DNA from: Alphaproteobacteria bacterium
GTDB lineage: Bacteria; Pseudomonadota; Alphaproteobacteria; Micropepsales; Micropepsaceae
NCBI GenBank assembly: GCA_021325375.1
Contig: JAJPHG010000009.1
Location: forward strand, 62,001 to 126,000
Length of the DNA: 64,000 nucleotides
Direction: 5' to 3'
Shown here: piece by piece, positions 58,111 through 64,000 of the stretch
How the letters are laid out: every line of letters begins with the position of its first letter
Numbering within the stretch: position 1 is the stretch's first letter
Notes under the pieces: model-generated
The model's database searches: none
Told to the model about the DNA's origin: nothing
The model's input: only the letters and a program-made list of their open reading frames with translations
Program-made: the position numbers and the translations under genes

Positions 58111-59199
58111 TTAGTCTACATAGGGCGTTGCGGAGGCGGTCACTTCGATATTTGGCCCGCATATTGCCTGAGTTTCGAGCACTCGTGATTGCTGATCGGT
58201 TGAAGGCCCGACGATCACCCGAAGAATGGGCAACCCATTTTTCACACTTTCAAAGAGGCTTATAAAACGCCGTTTCTTAGCTACGCATGAAGTGAAGTGA
58301 ACTCTCTTAAGGGGTGGCGGTTTGACCCTTTGTTCTCGTTTAAGGCCTTGTCTAATTGACCGTGGAGTCGGAAATGCCGCAAGTCGAATTTCTTGCTCCT
58401 CCCGAAAAGCTTGATGTTTTAAGAAAACAGCTCTGAGAACAAAAAGCCGCAGCGCTTCTGAAGGAAACGACAAACGACCGTCAATGGCGTCGCCAACAAA
58501 CCTCTCAACCGCTTGGGCCAACTGTTTCCACAGCCTTGTCGACTCGAAATCTGGCTCTGCGTACTCGACTTTATCGACTGAAATGGTGAGGTAGGCCGCC
58601 GCATCATATTCCTCTGCGACCATGTCCCATATTTTTTTGCTATCGAGCACAATGCAGTACCCTCCTCCTGCGCCATACCCGCGCCACTGGCTAAGCAATC
58701 CGTTTCGATACTCGTAAGAGTTTTTTTCGTGCGAGCAGAACGAAGTGACAAAAAATGCGAGGCGGTCTTCCTCAGAGATTCGGGAATACAAAAAATCCAA
58801 CACGAAATCCGCCCACTGGATCGCAACCTGCCTGAGTGAAGAATATCTTTGCTCACCCACTTTCTCGAATGCGATCATTCGCATGGGCTTCGATCCTTCA
58901 ATAAACTTGTACCCACTCTGGCGATATTCCTCGAACACAAGCGGTTTCTGAGGGCGCCTAAGTTGAGCAGACAGAAGCAATTTGTGGGCTAGTTCAACTA
59001 TGGCTTCTCGTAGGAACAATCGAACGTGCACTACTTCAGTTGTATCATTGAGGTCCGTGAAATGTGTTGCCCTGATCTGTTGGGACCGAACGATCCCAGT
59101 TAGGCCTGCCAAATTGGTGTAGTGAAAAAGTGGTGGCCACGCGGACAATTCCTCGCCAACGAAAAGCAACTTTTCGGCACCGTCCCATCCGATTTCCAT
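58111..59199 (-). CDS. DUF2971 family protein in an AT-rich island
   Basis: The 362-residue protein begins with WPPLFHYTNLAGLTGIVRSQQIRATHFTDLNDTTEVVH, the DUF2971 signature. LSQWRGYGAGGGYCIVLDSKK is the family's G-W-YG...G-CI-F block, and KHQAFREEQEIRLAAF a C-terminal block. DUF2971 proteins of unknown function are common in accessory and defence-associated regions. Codon and base composition are clearly lower in GC than in neighbours, a sign of recent transfer. No partner gene is beside it: ilvA on one side, the M48 operon on the other. Confidence 0.82.
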   Translation of the reverse strand: MEIGWDGAEKLLFVGEELSAWPPLFHYTNLAGLTGIVRSQQIRATHFTDLNDTTEVVHVRLFLREAIVELAHKLLLSAQLRRPQKPLVFEEYRQSGYKFIEGSKPMRMIAFEKVGEQRYSSLRQVAIQWADFVLDFLYSRISEEDRLAFFVTSFCSHEKNSYEYRNGLLSQWRGYGAGGGYCIVLDSKKIWDMVAEEYDAAAYLTISVDKVEYAEPDFESTRLWKQLAQAVERFVGDAIDGRLSFPSEALRLFVLRAVFLKHQAFREEQEIRLAAFPTPRSIRQGLKREQRVKPPPLKRVHFTSCVAKKRRFISLFESVKNGLPILRVIVGPSTDQQSRVLETQAICGPNIEVTASATPYVD

Positions 59200-59347
59200 A
59201 GCGAGTCTTAATTCCGCCCTTGGATGCTCTCACTCATTTCACCGCAAAGAGCGAACGTGTACGACTGACTCGAGAACGCAGCGCGAGTGAAATGCATTAT
59301 TCCGTTCGCCGAAATGCCAAAGATCATGCATCCGCGCCCTGCGTTTT
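59200..59347. other. Intergenic stretch between DUF2971 and ilvA
   Basis: This 148-bp stretch holds no recognised gene. It keeps the lower-GC character of the DUF2971 gene until about 59330. Nothing specific is seen. Confidence 0.35.
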
Positions 59348-60580
59348 CTATTTCCGCCCCTCATCCCTTATCTCGAACCCGGCGCCTTCCAGATGCGCTC
59401 GGATTTCGCGGGCGTGGTCGTTGTCGCGGGCTTCGATGAGGAGGCCGAGCATCGCCGATTTGGCGGACGATTCCATGATCATGCGGTTGTGGTTGACGTC
59501 GAGGATGTTGCCGCCGGCCTCGCCGATCAGGGACGCGATGCGCGCCAGAACGCCGGGCCTGTCGTCGATCTCGATGGAGACGAAGAACATGCGCCCCTCG
59601 CGCGTCATCTCGCGCAGGATCACGTTCGAGAGCAACCGCATGTCGATATTGCCGCCCGACAGCACCACGCCCACCTTGCGGCCCTTGAAGACGTCCGGGT
59701 TTCCGGTGACGGCGGCGAAGCCGGCCGCGCCCGCGCCCTCGACCACGGTCTTCTCGATCTCGAGCAGGCTCGCGATCGAATGCTCGATCTCGTCCTCGCG
59801 CACCAGGAGGATGTCGCGCACGAGCTCGGCCACCACCTTGCGCGTGATCTCGCCCGGCGCCTTGACCGCGATGCCCTCGGCCATCGACTGGCCGGAGCAG
59901 GGCAGGTCCGCACCCTTCACGACGTCATACATCGACGGATAGGCGAGCGTCTGCACGCCGTAGATCTCGATCGAAGGCTTGAGCGCCTTGGCGGCGATGG
60001 CGATGCCGCCGATCAGCCCGCCGCCGCCGATGGGCACGACGAGGGTGTCGAGGTCCGGCGCGTCGGCCAGCATCTCCAGCGCGATGGTGCCCGTGCCCGC
60101 CATCACCGCCGGATCGTCGTAGGGATGGACGAAGGTCAGCCCCTCGCTCTGCGCGATCTGGTTGGCGCGGGTGAAACTCTCACTGAGGGTCGCGCCCTCG
60201 AGCACCACGCGCGCGCCGAAGCCCTTGGTGTGCTTCACTTTGATGAACGGCGTGAACTCCGGCATCACGATGGTGGTGGGGATGCCCAGGCGGCCCGCGT
60301 GATAGGCGACGCCCTGCGCGTGGTTGCCGGCCGACATCGCGGCGATCCCGCGCTTGCGCTGCTCGGCGTTGAGCGAGAGCAGCTTGTTCAGCGCACCGCG
60401 CTCCTTGAAGGACGAGGTGAACTGCAGGTTCTCGAATTTCAGCCAGATGTCGCAGCCCGCGATCTCCGACAGCGTCGTCGAATGTCTGGTCGGCGTGCGC
60501 TCGACCACGCCCGCGATGCGGTGGGCGGCGGCGCGGATGTCGTCGATGGTGGGCGGTGTCTTGTTTTCGGCGCTCATCAC
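59348..60580 (-). CDS. ilvA: Threonine ammonia-lyase (IlvA/TdcB type) with ACT domain
   Basis: The enzyme deaminates threonine to 2-oxobutyrate for isoleucine synthesis or catabolism. The 410-residue sequence has the PLP Lys in FTSSFKERGALNKL (K59), the Gly-rich AMSAGNHAQGVAYHAGRLG phosphate-binding loop (about 80-98) and IGGGGLIGGIAIAAK. A C-terminal ACT-like regulatory domain follows (about 330-410; FFVSIEIDDRPGVLARIASLIGEAGGNILDVNHNR). This is the shorter single-ACT form. It lies directly after the tRNA gene on the same strand. Start ATG at 60580 or 60577. Confidence 0.95.
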   Translation of the reverse strand: MMSAENKTPPTIDDIRAAAHRIAGVVERTPTRHSTTLSEIAGCDIWLKFENLQFTSSFKERGALNKLLSLNAEQRKRGIAAMSAGNHAQGVAYHAGRLGIPTTIVMPEFTPFIKVKHTKGFGARVVLEGATLSESFTRANQIAQSEGLTFVHPYDDPAVMAGTGTIALEMLADAPDLDTLVVPIGGGGLIGGIAIAAKALKPSIEIYGVQTLAYPSMYDVVKGADLPCSGQSMAEGIAVKAPGEITRKVVAELVRDILLVREDEIEHSIASLLEIEKTVVEGAGAAGFAAVTGNPDVFKGRKVGVVLSGGNIDMRLLSNVILREMTREGRMFFVSIEIDDRPGVLARIASLIGEAGGNILDVNHNRMIMESSAKSAMLGLLIEARDNDHAREIRAHLEGAGFEIRDEGRK

Positions 60581-60601
60581 CGCCTCATATGGTTCAAGGG
60601 C

Positions 60602-60676
60602 TGGTAGCAGCGGAGGGATTTGAACCCCCGACCAAGGGATTATGATTCCCCTGCTCTACCACTGAGCTACGCTGCC
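60602..60676 (-). tRNA. tRNA with CAT anticodon, elongator Met or Ile2
   Basis: The 75-nt cloverleaf is on the minus strand, with a 7-bp acceptor stem (G1-U72 wobble), D-arm GCTC..GAGC, anticodon stem GGGGA/TCCCT with loop ATCATAA (anticodon CAT), variable loop of 5, T-arm GGGGG..CCCTC and encoded CCA. The anticodon stem lacks the three G-C pairs of an initiator next to the loop. The CTTGGTCG variable region resembles tRNA-Ile2, whose C34 is changed to lysidine, but elongator Met is possible. Only the anticodon bases are certain. Confidence 0.93.
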
Positions 60677-60722
60677 GAAGCCCTCGCAAGGCGCGGGATG
60701 TAAGGGGCGGGTCGGACCCCTG

Positions 60723-61304
60723 TCAAGCAGAGAGCGCCCGGGCGATGTCGGCGGCGCTTGCGACCTGGGCCTGGCGCGGAAAAACCTTCTCCAGAAGCAC
60801 GCGGTGGACTTCGCCGTCGCGGTCCGAGCAGCAATCGGCCGCCACCACGATGCGGAAATCGGCGTCGGCCGCGTGGCGCAGGGTCGACAGCACCACGCCG
60901 CTGGTGGCGATGCCGGCGAGGATCGTCGTCTCGATGCCGTTGGCGCGCAGCACCATCTCGAGATCGGTGCCGAGGAAGGCGCCGACGCGGTGCTTGGTGA
61001 TCACGACCTCATCCCCGGCCGGCGCCACGGCCTTGTGGATCTCGGTTCCCCCAGCACCGGCACCGAACATGCCGCTCTGCTTGAGAGTGGAGAAGATCAT
61101 GTTGCGCGGACTGACTTCCGGGTATCCGGCGCGAAAGCCGACCACGACGTAGAGAACCATCGTCCCGGACCTGCGCGCGGCGGCGATGAGGCCGGCCATG
61201 CGTTCGAGCAGCGCATCCTTGTCCGCGACGAAGTTCTCGACGATGGCAGTCTGGTAGTCCATGACCAGCAACGCCGTCGTCTTGGGATCGAGATCGAGGC
61301 TCAT
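60723..61304 (-). CDS. Isochorismatase-family cysteine hydrolase-like protein with a changed nucleophile
   Basis: The 193-residue protein has the isochorismatase fold: [15 protein letters not shown] with the catalytic Asp (D16), [32 protein letters not shown] with the catalytic Lys, then [32 protein letters not shown]. The Cys expected in T-x-x-C-V is replaced by Val (T-S-G-V-V), so classical hydrolase activity is doubtful. Such variants are common and form their own group. Overlaps mnmA by 4 bp, so the two are co-translated. Confidence 0.85.
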   Translation of the reverse strand: MSLDLDPKTTALLVMDYQTAIVENFVADKDALLERMAGLIAAARRSGTMVLYVVVGFRAGYPEVSPRNMIFSTLKQSGMFGAGAGGTEIHKAVAPAGDEVVITKHRVGAFLGTDLEMVLRANGIETTILAGIATSGVVLSTLRHAADADFRIVVAADCCSDRDGEVHRVLLEKVFPRQAQVASAADIARALSA

Positions 61305-62383
61305 GCGGCCGCCCGCTCCTGTTCCGCCTTTGCGATCCAGCCGCCGCCGAGCACGCGGCTGCCCTTATAGAAGACGCAAGCCTGGCCAGGCGCGATGGCT
61401 TCTTCCGGCGAGAGCAGCTCGACCTGCGCCGTGCGGTCCGGACCGCGCGTCACGCGCGCGGGAACCGGCGGACGCATCGAGCGCACCTTCACCGCGCAGT
61501 CGATCGTCTCTTCGCTGTCCCCCAGCCAGTTCACGTCGCGCAACGTGATCGTGCGCGCGCAAAGCATGCCGCGCGGGCCCACGACGACGCGCGCCCGCGC
61601 AGCGTCGAGCGCGAGCACGAACAGCGGCTCGCCGTTTCCGGCAAGGCCGAGGCCCTTGCGCTGGCCGACGGTGAAATGGATCACGCCCGGATGCAGGCCC
61701 AGAACGCGGCCCTGATGGTCGACGATCTCGCCCGGCTTTGCCGCGCCGGGTTCGAGGCGCTCGACGATGCTCGAATATTTCCCGTCCGGCACGAAGCAGA
61801 TGTCCTGGCTGTCGGGCTTGTCGGCGGTGCCGAGGCCGAGCTCGGCGGCGAGCGCGCGCACACAGCGCTTCTCCATTCCGCCCAGCGGGAAGTTCAGGAA
61901 CGAAAGCTGCTCGCGCGTCGTCGTGAACAGGAAATAGCTCTGGTCGCGGGTTTCGTCGACGGCGCGGTGCAACTCGTCACCGATTCGCCGCACGTAATGT
62001 CCGGTGGCGAGCGCTTCGGCACCCAGCTCGCGCGCGGTCTGCATCAGGTCGGCGAACTTCACGCGCTCGTTGCAGCGCACGCAGGGGATCGGCGTCTCGC
62101 CGCGCGTATAGCTCTGCGCGAAGTCCTCCATCACCCGCTGCCGGAAACGCTCTTCGTAGTCGAGGACGTAGTGCGGGATGTCGAGCGCGTCGGCGACGCG
62201 CTTGGCGTCGTGGATGTCCTGGCCGGCGCAGCACGCACCTTTGCGCTTGGCGGCTGAAGCCGAATAGAGGCGCAGCGTCACGCCCACGACGTCGTAGCCC
62301 GCGCGCTTCAGGATCGCGGCGGTGACGGAAGAATCGACGCCGCCCGACATGGCGGCGACGATGCGGGGGCGAGGGCTGGTCAT
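61301..62383 (-). CDS. mnmA: tRNA-specific 2-thiouridylase MnmA
   Basis: MnmA adds sulfur to U34 of Glu, Gln and Lys tRNAs using ATP and a persulfide. The 360-residue sequence has the PP-loop [23 protein letters not shown] with the first catalytic Cys, and [17 protein letters not shown] with the second. [13 protein letters not shown] block and a barrel C-terminus complete it. Gene order: mnmA then the isochorismatase-like gene (overlap of 4 bp). An inverted-repeat element precedes it upstream. Confidence 0.96.
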   Translation of the reverse strand: MTSPRPRIVAAMSGGVDSSVTAAILKRAGYDVVGVTLRLYSASAAKRKGACCAGQDIHDAKRVADALDIPHYVLDYEERFRQRVMEDFAQSYTRGETPIPCVRCNERVKFADLMQTARELGAEALATGHYVRRIGDELHRAVDETRDQSYFLFTTTREQLSFLNFPLGGMEKRCVRALAAELGLGTADKPDSQDICFVPDGKYSSIVERLEPGAAKPGEIVDHQGRVLGLHPGVIHFTVGQRKGLGLAGNGEPLFVLALDAARARVVVGPRGMLCARTITLRDVNWLGDSEETIDCAVKVRSMRPPVPARVTRGPDRTAQVELLSPEEAIAPGQACVFYKGSRVLGGGWIAKAEQERAAA

Positions 62384-62442
62384 CGGCGGTGGCTATAATC
62401 CCTGGCGCCGGGAGCCGCAAGCGTTTGAAACGTCACACAACT

Positions 62443-62621
62443 TGTCATGGCCCGCGAATGCGGGCCACCCAGCTGGGTTCTGCACGATCCATGAAGATTC
62501 ACGCGGAGACGCGGAGAACGCGGAAGTTCTTTGCTTCTCCGCGCAATCCGCGTCTCCGCGTGCGATTTTTTCGAGATCGCGCTGGCGTCACCTGGGTGGC
62601 CCGCATTCGCGGGCCATGACA
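62443..62621. repeat. Inverted repeat with perfect 30-bp arms and internal hairpin
   Basis: Arms at 62443-62472 and 62592-62621 are perfect 30-bp reverse complements (TGTCATGGCCCGC...GGGCCACCCAG). Between them lies a second inverted repeat of CACGCGGAGACGCGGA type (62498-62514 with about 62547-62564). The left arm equals that at 21909. It fills the gap between mnmA and flgL. No ORF of coding quality is inside, so it looks like a non-autonomous mobile or REP-like element. Confidence 0.92.
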
Positions 62622-62643
62622 TTGAATTATGAATTGGTCAGGT

Positions 62644-63591
62644 CTATCCGCCCGTCGTCGGCAGGTAGTTGAGCAGCGAGATCTGGCCCAGTTGCGCGGT
62701 CACCTGGAGCGCCGCCTGGAGCGCGGTCTGGTTCTCGTTGAGCTGCGTCACGGCGGTGCCCATGTCGACGTCCTCGATGTTGGAGACGAAGCCCTGATAG
62801 AGCGTCGACAGCGCCTGCTGCTGGTCGGAGGCGTCGCTGAGCTGGTTGGAGACGTAGCCGTTCGCCGCTGTCGCGGTGTTGAGCCCGGTCGCGGCCTGCT
62901 GGGCGACGGGGATCTCGCTCGTGAGAAAACTCGACTGCGCGCCGGTCAGCGTGGTGTTGAAATTGCCGTTCGAGCTCGTGCTGAACGTCGCAACGTCCTT
63001 CAGTGTCTGCATCAACTGCGTGCCGATGTCGGAGGCGAGCACGCCGATCTGCACCGACTGGCCGTCGGCGACCATCACCGACTTCTTCTGCGTGCCGTTC
63101 GAGAAGGCCTGCGACACGTCGCTCAGCCCCGAAAGCTGAGACAGCGAGGTGACGTTGAACGGCGGGGTGTTGTCCTTGTCGCCGCCGAAGAGATAGTTGC
63201 CGTTCGCGTCCTTGGAATTGAGGATCTGCGAGGCCTGGTCGAAGATGCTCTGCACCTGCTGCATCAGCCCGGTGGCGTCGTTGTTGCCGACCGCGGTGGT
63301 GAGCGCCTGCTGGAGCTGCTGGGCGACGCTGGAGAGCTGGGTGAGCTCGGTGTCCTGCAGGTCGACCTGGTTGCTCGCGGCCGAGGTGTTGGCCTGATAG
63401 GCACCGGCGCGCGCGGCGCTGGCGCGGGCGGCTTCGAGCGCGGAGGTCTTGGCGCCGATGCCGGCATAGTCCGACGACACCTTGCCGCTCGCGACCTGCT
63501 CCTGCGACTTGGTCATCGCCTGCTCGGCCTGCGCGATCTGCGCGAGCATGTACTGGGACTGGGAATTGGTGGCGACGCGGTCGATGGACAT
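62644..63591 (-). CDS. flgL: Flagellar hook-filament junction protein FlgL
   Basis: FlgL (HAP3) joins the hook-associated HAP1 to the flagellin filament. The 315-residue protein has the flagellin-like N-terminus RVATNSQSQYMLAQIAQAEQAMTKSQEQVASGKVSSDYAGIG, then a variable middle with SILNSKDANGNYLFGGDKDNTPPF (the typical GNYLF-G block). The helical C-terminus is DVDMGTAVTQLNENQTALQAALQVTAQLGQISLLNYL. Follows flgK by 10 bp on the same strand, as in most flagellar clusters. Confidence 0.95.
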   Translation of the reverse strand: MSIDRVATNSQSQYMLAQIAQAEQAMTKSQEQVASGKVSSDYAGIGAKTSALEAARASAARAGAYQANTSAASNQVDLQDTELTQLSSVAQQLQQALTTAVGNNDATGLMQQVQSIFDQASQILNSKDANGNYLFGGDKDNTPPFNVTSLSQLSGLSDVSQAFSNGTQKKSVMVADGQSVQIGVLASDIGTQLMQTLKDVATFSTSSNGNFNTTLTGAQSSFLTSEIPVAQQAATGLNTATAANGYVSNQLSDASDQQQALSTLYQGFVSNIEDVDMGTAVTQLNENQTALQAALQVTAQLGQISLLNYLPTTGG

Positions 63592-63601
63592 GGCGGTGCT
63601 C

Positions 63602-64000
63602 CTACTGGATCTGCAGCAGCGTGGTGTAGAGCTGCTGCACGACCGTCAGCACGCGCGCGCTGGCGCTATAGGCCTGCTGATAGGTCTGCATGTTGGTCAG
63701 TTCCTCGTCCAGGCTCACGCCCGAAACGGAGCTTTGGCGCGACTGCGCCTCCTGCAGGCGGTCGTCCTGCGCGGTCTGGTTCGAGGTCGCGGTCTGGCTG
63801 GCGAGCGCGATGTCCTGGTAGATCGACGCGGCATAGTCGCCGAGCGTGCCGCTGCGCGCGCTGAAGCCGCCCGCGGCCATGAAATTCTGCGCGTTGTTGC
63901 CGACATTCTGCAGCGCCAGCGCGCCGCTGGAATCGCCGTGGCCGACGACGCTGTCGCCCGCGACCGTCGTGGAATCGATGTCCAACTGCGCGAAAGCGAG
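63602..64000 (-). CDS. flgK: C-terminal part of hook-associated protein FlgK, 5' truncated by window edge
   Basis: FlgK (HAP1) caps the hook. The visible 132 residues are its C-terminal region, ending VSLDEELTNMQTYQQAYSASARVLTVVQQLYTTLLQI, which matches the conserved FlgK tail. The frame is open from the window edge, so the N-terminus lies further to the right, beyond this window. The stop is 10 bp before flgL starts, so the genes are co-transcribed. Confidence 0.93.
   Translation of the reverse strand, partial: LAFAQLDIDSTTVAGDSVVGHGDSSGALALQNVGNNAQNFMAAGGFSARSGTLGDYAASIYQDIALASQTATSNQTAQDDRLQEAQSRQSSVSGVSLDEELTNMQTYQQAYSASARVLTVVQQLYTTLLQIQ

Noticed and set aside
60602..60676. tRNA gene as integration site of the AT-rich island
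   Set aside because: ilvA lies between the tRNA and the DUF2971 gene, no integrase is present, and no repeat of the tRNA 3' end was seen.

Overview
This is a chromosomal segment of a GC-rich alphaproteobacterium. Three cell-cycle proteins typical of the class are present: CtrA with phospho-acceptor D51, its proteolysis adaptor RcdA (DUF1465), and the DUF1013 protein called TrcR. DUF1192, DUF1465, rpmE, COQ9, ubiX and two DUF465/YdcH genes fit the same placement. CtrA, flagellar genes, GH44 and several GloVer-repeat proteins suggest a free-living, motile soil or water organism, perhaps of Caulobacterales or Rhizomicrobium/Micropepsaceae type. The order is an inference only.

Layout. 1-1043: fliO (cut by the window edge) and fliP. 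1052-6466: lipoprotein, TauD-type dioxygenase, AprI-like inhibitor, CDF metal exporter, membrane protein, Rieske protein. 6552-12291: SufR-like regulator, rpsU, GNAT, peptide deformylase, COQ9, purEK, diguanylate cyclase. 12292-23368: palindromic repeats, two YdcH genes around ubiX, TetA-like MFS, PAS protein, GH44, a frameshifted membrane gene, acyl-CoA synthetase with a histone-H1-like N-terminus, VTT/DedA protein, second MFS. 23427-30072: trcR, NTF2-like protein, quinone oxidoreductase, DUF1192, rcdA, rpmE, ABC exporter, paraoxonase-like esterase. 30076-35317: Kdo hydroxylase, sulfatase, ctrA diverging from fliI-fliJ. 35484-38618: a tightly coupled three-gene sugar-nucleotide/kinase/glycosyltransferase operon behind an exact TTAA-N7-TTAA CtrA box. 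38705-50088: three GloVer-repeat secreted proteins (two frameshifted), DoxX, SDR, twin small exported proteins, NUDIX, response regulator, motA, S41 peptidase. 50169-54543: lysine catabolism (ALDH7-type dehydrogenase, saccharopine dehydrogenase, Lrp regulator) and a MarR/FMN-reductase pair. 54594-58022: CHASE2 sensor, small exported protein, M48 peptidase. 58111-62383: AT-rich DUF2971 gene, ilvA, a CAT-anticodon tRNA, isochorismatase-like protein, mnmA. 62644-64000: flgL and the end of flgK.

How it fits together. CtrA and its degradation adaptor RcdA lie 6 kb apart. CtrA ends in Ala-Ala, the ClpXP-type end, and CtrA-like boxes lie in the ctrA/fliI gap and before two uncharacterised transcription units. 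The most interesting candidate for something undescribed is the 35484-38618 operon, a possibly cell-cycle-timed surface-glycan or flagellin decoration module.

Caution. Three genes are broken by one apparently missing base, always in an A/T homopolymer (T6 at 18212, T8 at 46633, T5 at 49631). That pattern suggests sequencing undercalls, although slippage or phase variation is possible. Long inverted repeats (at least seven) fill many intergenic gaps.
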